From Methanobrevibacter olleyae (GTDB lineage Archaea > Methanobacteriota > Methanobacteria > Methanobacteriales > Methanobacteriaceae), in contig NZ_FOTL01000003.1 of NCBI RefSeq assembly GCF_900114585.1, forward strand, positions 1 to 64,000: DNA of 64,000 nt, in the 5' to 3' direction. Below, piece after piece: positions 38,679-47,530 of this stretch. Under the pieces are notes generated by a model. It ran no database searches and had not been told where the DNA came from. It saw only the letters and a list, made by a program, of their open reading frames with translations. Positions within the stretch are counted from its first letter, which is position 1. Each line of letters opens with the position of its first letter. The position numbers and the translations under genes are program-made.

Positions 38679-39710
38679 ATGAAAATATGGATCGATATAT
38701 CAAATGCTCCTCATGTAAGATTTTTTAAAGATGTTATTAAGTATTTTGAAGATGAAGGAGAAGATGTTTTAGTAACAACTCGTAAATTTGGAGATATTCA
38801 TAAATTAATGGATATGTATGATATAGACTTTGTATCTGTAGGTAAACATGGAGTCACATTAGAAGAAAAACTTAAGGAAAGTGCTCAGCGTGTTGTTAAT
38901 TTAGCGGATTTAGTTTCTGGTGAAAACTTTGATGTTGCAATATCAAAACATTCTATTGAACTTCCAAGAGTTGCTTTTGGTCTTGGAATCCCTAGTTTAT
39001 ATGTTTTAGATAATGAACATGCAATGGCTGCTAATAAATTGACCCTTCCATTATGTAGTAAAATTATAGTTCCAAGTATTATTGATGAATGGAAATTAAT
39101 GCACTATGGTGCTAATCCTAATGATATTATTCGCTATAATGGAACTTCTGAGCTGATGCACTTTAACAACTTTGTATTTAATGAAAATATTTTTGATGAC
39201 TTAGGTCTAAATTTACCATTACAAAGAACTATTTTGATGAGACCTGAACCTTCTCTTGCTTCTTATTTAAATACTGATTGTAGAAAATCTGTTTTATCTC
39301 CTGTTGTAGATGTTTTAAAAGAATATGCAAATATTCTTATTTTGCCTCGTTTTAAAGAACAGGCTGAAATATTTGAGGGTATTAAAAATGTTACTATTTT
39401 AAAACCTCCTGTTGATACTTCAAGTATTATTAAAGCATCTGATCTTGTGATTGGTGCAGGAGGTACAATGAATAGGGAAGCGGCTATACTTCAGACTCCA
39501 GTTATTTCATGTTATCCTGGAGACACTTTATCTGTAGATCAGTTTTATGTAAATAATGATTTGATGTATAGAACTACTGATTTAGATGAAATTACTAAAC
39601 AAGCTCTTAGTTTTATTGTAAATCCAAATAAACCAATCGAGTTAAAAACAGATAATTTATTTGAATTAATTCTAAATAAGACTTATGAATTGGCTAATTC
39701 TAAAAAATAA
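38679..39710 (+). CDS. DUF354 family protein (GT-B glycosyltransferase-like)
   Basis: The 343-aa protein begins MKIWIDISNAPHVRFFKDVI, the hallmark of DUF354, an archaeal family with a glycosyltransferase-B-like fold. Later blocks include SLYVLDNEHAMAANKLTLPLC, ILPRFKEQAEIFEG and the nucleotide-sugar-type loop LVIGAGGTMNREAAILQTP. The substrate is unknown; a role in envelope glycan or polysaccharide synthesis is plausible. GGTGAT precedes the ATG. It is a single gene downstream of hypB. Confidence 0.75.
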   Translation: MKIWIDISNAPHVRFFKDVIKYFEDEGEDVLVTTRKFGDIHKLMDMYDIDFVSVGKHGVTLEEKLKESAQRVVNLADLVSGENFDVAISKHSIELPRVAFGLGIPSLYVLDNEHAMAANKLTLPLCSKIIVPSIIDEWKLMHYGANPNDIIRYNGTSELMHFNNFVFNENIFDDLGLNLPLQRTILMRPEPSLASYLNTDCRKSVLSPVVDVLKEYANILILPRFKEQAEIFEGIKNVTILKPPVDTSSIIKASDLVIGAGGTMNREAAILQTPVISCYPGDTLSVDQFYVNNDLMYRTTDLDEITKQALSFIVNPNKPIELKTDNLFELILNKTYELANSKK

Positions 39711-39727
39711 GTTTTATTTTTTCTTTT

Positions 39728-39965
39728 TTATATCTTTTTAATTATTTTTGATTTTTCAAAGATTTCCTTTCTATCTTTAATTATTTTTTCATATTTTTTG
39801 GGATTTTCTTCTTTGAATTTTTTATGAAGCTCTAGAGTCTTTTCATATCTGGGTTTGCTTTTTATTTCTTTTATTCAGAATTTCATTTATCATAATGAAT
39901 TTATGGAATAATGAATGATTACTTATATTATTAGCATTGTCATTTATCTTATTTCCATTATTCAT
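39728..39965 (-). pseudogene. Frameshifted small third gene of the ABC operon
   Basis: An ATG at 39965 overlaps the stop of the preceding ABC gene (ATGA) and has AAGGAG upstream, so it is a genuine translation start. The frame encodes MNNGNKINDNANNISNHSLF and onward but stops after 40 codons at 39843. A neighbouring frame continues without a break from KSKPRYEKTLELHKKF to a stop at 39728. A single-base change near the run AAATAAAAAG would join them into about 78 residues. The product is basic and helical. I do not recognise it, though a regulator or tail fragment is possible. Confidence 0.5.
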
Positions 39966-41749
39966 ATGATGTTCTCCTTTATTTGAGTGTTTAAGGTATT
40001 GTAGTAGTATCCTTTTTTCTCTAATAATTCTTCATGACTACCTTCTTCTATAATTTCCCCATCTTCAATTACGATTATTTTGTCTGCATTTCTAACGGTT
40101 GATAATCTATGTGCTATGATAAAGCTTGTTCTATTTTCCATTAGTTTATCCATAGCTTCTTGAATTATTTTTTCGGTTCTTGTATCAACTGAAGATGTTG
40201 CTTCATCTAAAGCTAATATTTGTTTATTAGAAAGAATAGTTCTTGCAATTGTTAAAAGCTGTTTTTGACCATGAGAAATATTATCTGTATCTTCATTTAA
40301 ATAACTATTATATCCGTCAGGGATTTGTCTTATAAAATTATCTGCATGGGCTTCTTTTGAAGCATTTATAATTTCTTCTTCTCTTGCATCTAATTTACCA
40401 TAACGAATATTATTCAATATTGTATCATTAAATAACCAAGTATCTTGAAGTACCATTCCTACAAGTGACCTAAGGCTATTTTTATCATATTCATTGATAT
40501 TCACCCCATCAATTTTTATCTCACCACTATCTACATCATAGAATCTCATAAGCAATTTTATGATAGTTGTCTTTCCAGCTCCAGTTTCACCTACAATAGC
40601 TATTTTTTCACCTTTTTTCGCTGTAAATGATAAATTTTTAATTATTTTTTCATCTTCATTATAGGAAAAACTAACATTTTCAAAGCTGATTCCTTCATTC
40701 ATTTTACTTATTTGCTTTCTTGAAGGATTTTCTTCCTTAGATATTTCTAAAAATTCAAAGATTCTTTCACTTGCAGCCATTGCAGTTTGGACCATATTCA
40801 TTACATTTGTTATTTGTTGAATGGGATGTGTGAAGTTTTTAGAGTATTGAATAAATGCTAAAATATCCCCTACTGCTATTGCTTTTTGAAGTACAAGTAC
40901 AGCTCCAAGAACCGCTATTATAACATATGCAAAATTCGAAATAAAATTCATTAAAGGTGCAGATAAACTTGAATAGAATTTAGATTTCCATTCTTGCTCA
41001 TACCAATTCTCATTATCTTTTTCAAAGATTTCCATAGACTCTTCTTCCTGGTTAAATGAACGAATAATTTCATGTCCTGTAAATGATTCTTCAATTTGTC
41101 CATTTAGATTGCCTCTATATTTTAATTGTCTTAAATAATAGTTTTGTGAGAATTTAGTAACATAAGTTATAATTAGAAATGCTATTGGAATTAATATTAT
41201 TGTTGCAACTGTCATCCATAAGTTAATAGATAGCATCATTATTGTTATGCCAATTATTGTAATAATAGCTGTTAATAATTGATTAAATGTTTGATTGAGT
41301 CCATTTTGGAGAGAATCTACATCATTTGTAATTATTGATAAAATATCTCCTCTTCTATTTAGATCTAAATTTCTCATTGATAAATGGGTAATTTTTTCTA
41401 TTAATTCTTTTCTTAAGCTATAACTTATATCTGTTGATATTTCTATTAAGAAATAACTTTGAAGATATGAGAAAACCCCACTTATAATATATAAAATTAC
41501 TACTATGATGAGTAAATTGATTATATATTCTAAATTCATATTTCCAGAGTTTATTCCATCAAATATTGCAGTTGTAGCTAATCCGATTAGTAAGGGACCT
41601 ATTACTGAAAATATTGTTGATAAAATACCGCAAATAATGGTTACAATTACCTTTAGTTTATAATCCTTTAAAAGATTAAATATATTTTTAATAGATTCCT
41701 TGCTATTAGCTGGCTTTTCAGGAGGTTTTCTGCTTGGCCTTGGTGGCAT
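39962..41749 (-). CDS. ABC exporter half-transporter (second of a pair)
   Basis: The 595-aa protein has a six-helix ABC exporter membrane domain (about residues 30-320) fused to a nucleotide-binding domain. Walker A is GETGAGKTTIIKLL, the Q-loop is in GMVLQDTWLFND, Walker B is ILALDEATSSVD, and the H-loop is IIAHRLS. The ABC signature reads ISHGQKQLL instead of LSGGQ, a common degeneration in one half of heterodimeric exporters. It starts two bases after its partner's stop, with AAGGT upstream. Its likely role is multidrug or lipid/peptide export. Confidence 0.9.
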   Translation of the reverse strand: MPPRPSRKPPEKPANSKESIKNIFNLLKDYKLKVIVTIICGILSTIFSVIGPLLIGLATTAIFDGINSGNMNLEYIINLLIIVVILYIISGVFSYLQSYFLIEISTDISYSLRKELIEKITHLSMRNLDLNRRGDILSIITNDVDSLQNGLNQTFNQLLTAIITIIGITIMMLSINLWMTVATIILIPIAFLIITYVTKFSQNYYLRQLKYRGNLNGQIEESFTGHEIIRSFNQEEESMEIFEKDNENWYEQEWKSKFYSSLSAPLMNFISNFAYVIIAVLGAVLVLQKAIAVGDILAFIQYSKNFTHPIQQITNVMNMVQTAMAASERIFEFLEISKEENPSRKQISKMNEGISFENVSFSYNEDEKIIKNLSFTAKKGEKIAIVGETGAGKTTIIKLLMRFYDVDSGEIKIDGVNINEYDKNSLRSLVGMVLQDTWLFNDTILNNIRYGKLDAREEEIINASKEAHADNFIRQIPDGYNSYLNEDTDNISHGQKQLLTIARTILSNKQILALDEATSSVDTRTEKIIQEAMDKLMENRTSFIIAHRLSTVRNADKIIVIEDGEIIEEGSHEELLEKKGYYYNTLNTQIKENII

Positions 41750-41750
41750 A

Positions 41751-43535
41751 TTATTTACCTTCTCTTGATATATTGATTGAATTAGTATCTATAGTAAAAC
41801 TAGATTTGGTATTTTCGTATAATAAGTCTTCTGCATCTTCAATTTGTGAAGATACGATTTCTTTATAAATATTACAATTTTTATATAAGTAGTCATGGCT
41901 TCCTTTATCAACAATCTCACCATTATCAAGTACTATTATTTCATCTGCATCCATAATTGTTGAAATTCTTTGTGAGATAATAAGTATTGATGAAGTTTCT
42001 TTTAAATCTTTTAGCTTTTCTTTAACTTTTGCTTCTGTATTCATATCAAGTGCTGAAAAACAATCATCAAATAGGTAAAAGGCACCTTTAGAAATTATTG
42101 CTCTTGCTAATTGAAGGCGCTGTTTTTGGCCTCCTGAGAAATTAGATGCTCCTTGTGATACCTCATCATCTAAACTTTCTATAAAGTCTACTTGAGCCAT
42201 ATCTAATGCTTTTTTTATTTCCTCATCATCTGCATCCTTTCTGCCTACTTGTATATTTGATCTTACTGTTCCTTGGAAAAGAATAGCCTTTTGAGGGGTG
42301 TATGAAATTTTTTCCCTAAGGGTAGCTAATTTATACTCCTTTATATTTTTACCATTAACTAATATTTCACCACTTGTTAAGTCTTGAAGACGTGGAATTA
42401 AGTTTAAGATTGTTGACTTTCCACTTCCAGTTCCACCTATTATTGCTGTAGTTTTTCCTTTTTCTAATTTAAAATTAATACCTTTCAATGTTTCTTTTTC
42501 ACTTTCAGGATACCTATAGCTTACATTTTTAAATATAATAGTTGGATTATCGTCTATTTTATCTATTGGTCCATCACTAATTGATATTTCTGTATTTAAT
42601 ACTTCAGCTACACGTCTTCCAGATACTAAAATTCTTGGAATCATAATTGTAAATCCTCCAATCATTAAAAATGAAGTTACAATTTGTGTAGAATACTGGA
42701 TAAATGCTATTATCGTTCCAGTTAAGATTTCTCCATTGATTGCATCATAAGCTCCAAAGTATAAAATAAGAACTATCATTATATTTAATATCAAAGTCAT
42801 TGTAGGCATTAAAAGGAAGATAGTTTTAAAAACATATAAATTCACAGATTTAAATTCCTCATTAGTTTTATCAAACCTTTCCTCTTCATAATCTTGCCTT
42901 ATGAATGCTTTAATAACAGGCATACCAATTAATATTTCTCTTGATGTTTGGTTGATTTTATCAATCAATTCTTGTATTATCTTAAAGTAAGGTACAGCTT
43001 TTAGAAATATTACCCCAAGAGGTATAGCTACTGAGATAAATGTTACTACAATAATCCATAGAAGATTAGTTCCAAGTTCTAATGCTTTGACAATACTTCC
43101 TATACCTAATATTGGCGCAAATAATATTGTAGTAAAAAGCATAGCTAAAAAGGTTTGTATTTGGTATACATCGTTTGTATTACGAGTTATAAGGGATGAT
43201 CTTGATATCTTATTCAGTTCAAAATTTGAAAATTTTAAAATTTTCTCATAAGTCATTTTTCTTAAATCTCTTCCATAAGCTGATGAAACTTTACTTGATA
43301 GGTAAGAGAGAGCTATTGTAGCAAGTACTCCTATTAAAACCATAATCATCATCATAGTTCCTACATTTATTATGTAGTTAAAATCAGTATTCTGTATACC
43401 AATATCTACAATATCTGCAGTGTAGGATGGTAGAGTTAAGTTACAGTACACGTTTATTAGTAAGAATATGAGAATAAGAGATATTTGGATTATACTCTTT
43501 TTTAAGGGTTTAAGTAATTGTTTCATGATTTTCAA
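41751..43535 (-). CDS. ABC exporter half-transporter (first of a pair)
   Basis: The 594-aa protein has an N-terminal ABC exporter membrane domain and a nucleotide-binding domain. Walker A is GGTGSGKSTILNLI, the canonical signature is FSGGQKQRLQLARAI, and the Walker B position reads AFYLFDDCFSALD, so the catalytic glutamate is replaced by Asp. In the H-loop, histidine is replaced by Gln (ISQRIS). These changes mark the non-canonical half of a heterodimeric exporter, and the partner at 39962 supplies the complementary residues. The ribosome site is weak. Confidence 0.9.
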   Translation of the reverse strand: MKIMKQLLKPLKKSIIQISLILIFLLINVYCNLTLPSYTADIVDIGIQNTDFNYIINVGTMMMIMVLIGVLATIALSYLSSKVSSAYGRDLRKMTYEKILKFSNFELNKISRSSLITRNTNDVYQIQTFLAMLFTTILFAPILGIGSIVKALELGTNLLWIIVVTFISVAIPLGVIFLKAVPYFKIIQELIDKINQTSREILIGMPVIKAFIRQDYEEERFDKTNEEFKSVNLYVFKTIFLLMPTMTLILNIMIVLILYFGAYDAINGEILTGTIIAFIQYSTQIVTSFLMIGGFTIMIPRILVSGRRVAEVLNTEISISDGPIDKIDDNPTIIFKNVSYRYPESEKETLKGINFKLEKGKTTAIIGGTGSGKSTILNLIPRLQDLTSGEILVNGKNIKEYKLATLREKISYTPQKAILFQGTVRSNIQVGRKDADDEEIKKALDMAQVDFIESLDDEVSQGASNFSGGQKQRLQLARAIISKGAFYLFDDCFSALDMNTEAKVKEKLKDLKETSSILIISQRISTIMDADEIIVLDNGEIVDKGSHDYLYKNCNIYKEIVSSQIEDAEDLLYENTKSSFTIDTNSINISREGK

Positions 43536-44088
43536 CTTTGATTTTTATTTTTAGTTTAAAGCTCATTTTTAATTTTTATGGTTTTAAATTTTATTATTAA
43601 ATTTCCTAAAGGTACCTTTAGCTTTTATTATATATGTTTTTTAGTATTTTTTCAATATTCTATTTTTAATTTTTTTTCTACTATTTCTATCATATTTTTT
43701 AAATATTTCTCATGCTTTTTATTGCTTTTTAATAGAAACTTGAAAACCAATATTTTAATGTTAAATATGATTAATATTTTTTAATTTACAATATTAAATT
43801 TAAATCATCTGATTTATGATTCAGCTATGAAATAATCAATTTTAACATAGTTTTTATTCATTAAAACTATTTAAAATAATTTAAAATAATTTAAAAGAAT
43901 ATAGAAAACTTTAAATGTAACTATAATCATTATAATTATTAAATAAAGAGTTTGGTATTTTTTAAGTTTTTTAATTATTTTTATACTAAATTCTTAGGAA
44001 GAATTTTATATGTGATATACATATTTGTGTGGAAATATCATAGATGATATGATGAATTTTAAAGTTTTAGTTATTTAGGGGGATTTTT
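43536..44088. other. Gene-free spacer upstream of the ABC pair
   Basis: The 553 bp of AT-rich DNA hold no convincing gene. An open frame on the plus strand is Phe/Ile-rich low-complexity and lacks a ribosome site. AATAATTTAAAATAATTTAAAAGAATAT near 43870-43900 is a short repeat. A regulator for the exporter is not found here. Confidence 0.4.
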
Positions 44089-44226
44089 ATGCTTATTTGT
44101 CCAATTTGTAGTTATCTATTAGATAGTGATGGTCGTTGTTGGAATTGTGGTTATTGGGTAGAAACTCACCCATTAGATCCTTTTGCACCAGGCTCTATCT
44201 ATAACTGTGGTAATGATGATGATTAA
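44089..44226 (+). CDS. 45-residue zinc-ribbon protein
   Basis: The frame ATG at 44089 to TAA at 44226 has GGGGGAT upstream. The peptide starts MLICPICSYLLDSDGRCWNC. It therefore has two CxxC pairs (CPIC, CWNC) 11 residues apart, a classic zinc ribbon, followed by GYWVETHPLDPF and an acidic end. A fifth cysteine lies in YNCGNDDD. It is too short to assign a function. Similar tiny ribbons are common in methanogens. It lies beside remnants of a restriction system. Confidence 0.65.
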   Translation: MLICPICSYLLDSDGRCWNCGYWVETHPLDPFAPGSIYNCGNDDD

Positions 44227-44423
44227 TTGAAACAATGGACAATTTTCATTTAAAAGTTAATATTATATTATTAGAAGAATATAATATTAATGTGATTTTA
44301 TTTTAGGCTATATTAAAGGGAAAATAATTTTTAAAGTTAATAATTCAAATGAATTCTTATACTTTAATTTTAACGATTTTTTTAAATTTATTTTTATTTT
44401 TCTATTTTTATAAATTCAACTAT

Positions 44424-44573
44424 GTTGATTGGGATAATAGAGAAGATATTAAAGCTACATTAAAAGTAGATTTAATATTACTTCTTGATAAAAATGGTTA
44501 TCCTCCAGAATTTAATGATGAGGTATTTTCAGAAGTATTTGAACAAGCAGAGAATTTTAAGAAATATGCTTAA
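44424..44573 (+). pseudogene. C-terminal remnant of type I restriction enzyme HsdR
   Basis: The frame's last 49 residues read VDWDNREDIKATLKVDLILL, then LDKNGYPPEFNDEVFSEVFEQAE. This matches the conserved C-terminus of HsdR, where a W-x-RE-x(2)-(R/K)A-x-L block leads to LL-x-K-x-x-YPP and a final QAE. The translated stretch before it is random Phe-rich sequence and does not resemble HsdR. The rest of the roughly 1000-aa gene, and hsdM/hsdS, are missing. I interpret it as the scar of a deleted restriction-modification system. Confidence 0.6.
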
Positions 44574-44595
44574 CAAAATTTATGGGGTGAATTTT

Positions 44596-45171
44596 ATGGA
44601 TATTGAATGTTTATCTTTAATCGTTAATATTATATTAACTATTGTTACGGGTGTTATGGCAATTGCTACTTATAAGATGGCATGTTCAACTAGAAAGTCT
44701 GTTGATGAAATGGAAATTTCTAGAAAAGAATCAAATTCTGCAGAAGTTGTAGTATATTTATATGTAGAATATAATAGGATTTATTTAGTCATTGAGAATG
44801 TGGGCAAGACTGTTGCAAAAAATATTATCTTAAATTTTGATTCTTCATTAAAAAATACTCACAATACTGATTTTTCTAGTTTAGAAAAAATAGCTTTTTT
44901 ACCCCCTAATTATAAAATTAAAACATTTTTTGGTATGTCTCATTCAATTAGAAATGAATTTCAAGGTTTTCCAGAATATATATTTAAGGTTATTTTTGAA
45001 ACAATATATGATGAATCTGTTGAAAGAGAATACATTTCTGACTTAAATTTTTTAAATAGTGTAGAATATTTAACCTCAGAATCAGAAACCTTGGAAATGT
45101 CATTATATAAGATTAGGAAAGAACTTGAAAAAACAAATAATTCTTTGGAAAAAATTAAAAGTAAGAAATAA
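44596..45171 (+). CDS. Membrane-anchored protein of unknown function
   Basis: The 191-aa protein has one N-terminal membrane helix (about residues 5-25). A beta-rich domain follows (VVVYLYVEYNRIYLVIENVG then KTVAKNIILNFD, about residues 45-150) and a C-terminal coiled coil (LYKIRKELEKTNNSLEKI). The pattern occurs in many unnamed proteins found near restriction and defence genes. GGGGTGA before the ATG at 44596 supports that start rather than one in the HsdR relic. Its position right after that relic suggests it belongs to the same accessory patch. Confidence 0.55.
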   Translation: MDIECLSLIVNIILTIVTGVMAIATYKMACSTRKSVDEMEISRKESNSAEVVVYLYVEYNRIYLVIENVGKTVAKNIILNFDSSLKNTHNTDFSSLEKIAFLPPNYKIKTFFGMSHSIRNEFQGFPEYIFKVIFETIYDESVEREYISDLNFLNSVEYLTSESETLEMSLYKIRKELEKTNNSLEKIKSKK

Positions 45172-45272
45172 TTCTTTTTTAATTAATTTTATTTATAACT
45201 ATTAATAAAAATATAAAGTGATTAATTATTATAAAAAATTTTACTATTAAAAAAATTTATTAAAGTGATAAA

Positions 45273-45749
45273 ATGAAAGCATTATTTTTACTTGGATGTC
45301 CTGAAGCTCCTTCACAAACCCCTATTGCGTTGTATGCTTCATATAAATTAAGTAAGATGGGTTACGATGTTACTGTATCAAGTAATCCTGCAGCTGGAAA
45401 AATATTAGATTTATCTGATCCTGAAGGAATTTATGTAAAAAAGAGAATAGATATTGAAAAATGTTTAGATGAAATTAATGAGGGAGATTATGATTTATTA
45501 GTAGGCTGTGTTCACAAAGATGCAGCAGCTACTTTCTTTATAACTTATTGTCATATTTTGCAGTGTAAATCTCTTGCCCTTATCTTTTCAAGAGAAGCTG
45601 ATGAAGTTGCAGAATTTGCTGATATGGTTGAATCATCTACTGATGCAGATATTATTGCTGTTAGAGCATTCCATAACCCAAATCCAATTAAAGTTAAATT
45701 TGATAAATATTTAAAAACTTTAGAAGAACAATTATCAAATCATGAATAA
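45273..45749 (+). CDS. DUF1890 family protein
   Basis: The 158-aa protein begins MKALFLLGCPEAPSQTPIAL and has a Rossmann-like alternation, with cysteines in LLGCPE, VGCVHKD and CHILQC. It matches the methanogen family DUF1890. The function is unknown. The neighbouring DUF1894 and core-MetE genes, in the same direction and close together, suggest a role with methyl transfer to homocysteine or corrinoid chemistry, which is inference from context. GTGAT precedes the ATG. The gene's last codons are part of the 39-bp tandem repeat that follows. Confidence 0.65.
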   Translation: MKALFLLGCPEAPSQTPIALYASYKLSKMGYDVTVSSNPAAGKILDLSDPEGIYVKKRIDIEKCLDEINEGDYDLLVGCVHKDAAATFFITYCHILQCKSLALIFSREADEVAEFADMVESSTDADIIAVRAFHNPNPIKVKFDKYLKTLEEQLSNHE

Positions 45750-45857
45750 AGATTAGATATTTTAATTTTAAACTTGTCTTATGAATAAAGATTAGATATT
45801 TTAATTTTAAACTTGTCTTATGAATAAAGATTAGATATTTTAATTTTAAACTTGTCT
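45742..45857. repeat. Three tandem repeats, 39-bp period, spanning the DUF1890 stop
   Basis: ATGAATAAAGATTAGATATT followed by TTAATTTTAAACTTGTCTT is repeated perfectly at 45742, 45781 and 45820. The first copy contains the final codons and stop of the DUF1890 gene (CAT GAA TAA), so each downstream copy carries a relic of that coding end. Confidence 0.95.
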
Positions 45858-45891
45858 AGTTATTAAAAAAAAGAAAATGATGGTGAAAAGT

Positions 45892-46200
45892 ATGTCTTTC
45901 TGCTTAGAAACTTATTTACAACAAAATGATGATTATAGAATACTTATTTCTCGCTCTGGAGTAAAACAATGTTACAAACTTATTAAAGAAAATTCAAAAG
46001 AAATTATTCATGTAAATCCTGGGGATAAAGTATTAGGTGCAAGATTAATTGGTCTTCCTCCAATACCTGTAGGAATTAATGAAGATGAAGGAACTATATT
46101 AATTACTTATACTAAACCTTGTCATGGAACTGCAGCTATTGAAATTCCAATCAGTCCTGAAGAAATTGATGATGTTAGAAAAATGGATATTGGTGCTTAA
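45892..46200 (+). CDS. DUF1894 family protein
   Basis: The 102-aa protein starts MSFCLETYLQQNDDYRILIS and contains GDKVLGARLIGLPPIPVGIN and ITYTKPCHGTAAIEIP, matching the methanogen family DUF1894 of unknown function. The ATG at 45892 follows GGTGA; upstream ATGs at 45877 and 45880 lie before that site. It sits between DUF1890 and the MetE-like gene and probably forms one functional group with them. Confidence 0.65.
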   Translation: MSFCLETYLQQNDDYRILISRSGVKQCYKLIKENSKEIIHVNPGDKVLGARLIGLPPIPVGINEDEGTILITYTKPCHGTAAIEIPISPEEIDDVRKMDIGA

Positions 46201-46290
46201 TTTTAAGTATTTATTTATAGCTTGTTAGAACTATTTAAGTTTAGATTATAAAATATTAAATGATTATTATGCAATTTTGGTGGTGATTAT

Positions 46291-47247
46291 TTGATTACAA
46301 CTGTTGTAGGTAGTTTTGGAATTGATTTAAAAGAACCAAAAACCTTTGTGGAGAAACTCAAATCTTCTATTGGATTATATGATCCTTATAAAATAGCTAT
46401 TGAAGAAGCAGTTAAATTACAACTTAACTGTGGAGTAGATATTATTGGAGATGGTCAACCAAGAGGGGATATGGTAGCTTCTTTTGTAAAGCATATTCCA
46501 GGATTTTCATATGAAATGAATTCTTCAGTTATCCTATCAAAGATACGAGCTCCTCAAGTTGATATAATGATTAAAGACTTGAAATATGCTCAAAAGGTTC
46601 TTGCAAATGAAATAAAGACTAGGGATATGTCTCCTGAAGAAGCAAGTAGAAAAGGTGTTAAACTTATATTAACCGGCCCATCTACTATTGTTCACTCATC
46701 ACGAATAGAATCTTTTTATAAAGAGAGAAATCCTGCAATTATTGATTGTGCTTATGCCTTAAGACGTGAAGTTGAATCAGCTGAAAAATCTGGAGCTAAA
46801 TATGTTCAGATTGATGATCCATTCTTATCTACTGGAATGGTTGATTTAAAAGTTGCAAAAGAATCTATTGCTATATTAACTGATGGTATTGAAATACCAA
46901 TGGCTATGCATGTTTGTGGAAATTTGAATGAATGTTTTAAAGACATTGCCAAGTTTCCAATTGATATTTTAGACTGTGAATTTGCAGGAAACAATGTGAA
47001 TATTGGTGTTTTAGAAGAAAATGCAGATTTACTTAAAGGTAAAAAATTGGGATTCGGCTGTGTTGATTCTGCTCTTAATGCTGTTGATGATAAAGAAGAA
47101 GTAAAAGCTTTAATTCAAAGAGGAATCGATGCTGTAGGTAAAGAGAAGATGATTTTAGATCCTGATTGTGGACTTAGAAAAGTAGATATTCCAATTGCAA
47201 TGGAAAAGTTAAAAATCATCTCTGATTTAGCAAAAGAGTTTAATTAA
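46291..47247 (+). CDS. metE: Core methionine synthase (MetE C-terminal type)
   Basis: The 318-aa protein corresponds to the catalytic half of cobalamin-independent MetE. It has ITTVVGSFG at the N-terminus, the zinc-ligand histidine and cysteine in MAMHVCGNLNE, DCEFAGNNV, GFGCVDS and the last zinc cysteine in ILDPDCGLRK. Methanogen core enzymes lack the folate-binding half and are thought to take the methyl group from methylcobalamin or a corrinoid protein. The TTG start at 46291 directly follows GGTGAT. The transfer donor in this organism is not known. Confidence 0.85.
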   Translation: MITTVVGSFGIDLKEPKTFVEKLKSSIGLYDPYKIAIEEAVKLQLNCGVDIIGDGQPRGDMVASFVKHIPGFSYEMNSSVILSKIRAPQVDIMIKDLKYAQKVLANEIKTRDMSPEEASRKGVKLILTGPSTIVHSSRIESFYKERNPAIIDCAYALRREVESAEKSGAKYVQIDDPFLSTGMVDLKVAKESIAILTDGIEIPMAMHVCGNLNECFKDIAKFPIDILDCEFAGNNVNIGVLEENADLLKGKKLGFGCVDSALNAVDDKEEVKALIQRGIDAVGKEKMILDPDCGLRKVDIPIAMEKLKIISDLAKEFN

Positions 47248-47274
47248 GAGTTTTTTAATTTTTCTTTTTTAAAA

Positions 47275-47417
47275 TTATTTTTTCAAGATTTTCATTTATA
47301 ATAATTATTTTTTCAACACTTTCATTTATAATAATTATTTTTTCAATTATTTTTTCAACATTCTCATTTATAATACTTACTTTTTCAAGATTTTCATTTA
47401 TAATAATTATTTTTTTC
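47275..47417. repeat. Four to five imperfect tandem repeats, about 30-bp period
   Basis: TTTCATTTATAATAATTATT recurs at about 47291, 47321 and 47393, with more diverged copies between. It lies between the convergent MetE-like and ATPase genes. Confidence 0.8.
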
Positions 47418-47440
47418 TATTTTTAATTAAATGAATTATT

Positions 47441-47530
47441 AGAGGGTATTTTATTCTTTGATTAGCCATCTTCTAAAAAGAAGTTTTAGAGGGTATTTTA
47501 TTCTTTGATTAATCATCTTCTAATAGGAAA
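47441..47530. repeat. Direct duplication of the 3' end of the ATPase gene
   Basis: AGAGGGTATTTTATTCTTTGATTA occurs at 47441 and 47488 (47-bp period), each followed by an (A/G)(C/T)CATCTTCTAA segment. The inner copy includes the stop codon and last codons of the ATPase gene (minus strand). The outer copy is a non-coding duplicate. Its CTTCTAAAAAGAAG dyad at 47470-47483 could form a hairpin. Confidence 0.85.

Noticed and set aside
43578-43784. Plus-strand 68-codon open frame upstream of the ABC genes
   Set aside because: Almost all Phe/Ile/Lys, no ribosome site, typical of open frames in AT-rich spacer.
44349-44423. Apparent N-terminal hydrophobic segment before the HsdR tail
   Set aside because: No ribosome site precedes the ATG and the Phe/Leu run is what AT-rich spacer encodes; only the last 49 residues resemble a protein family.
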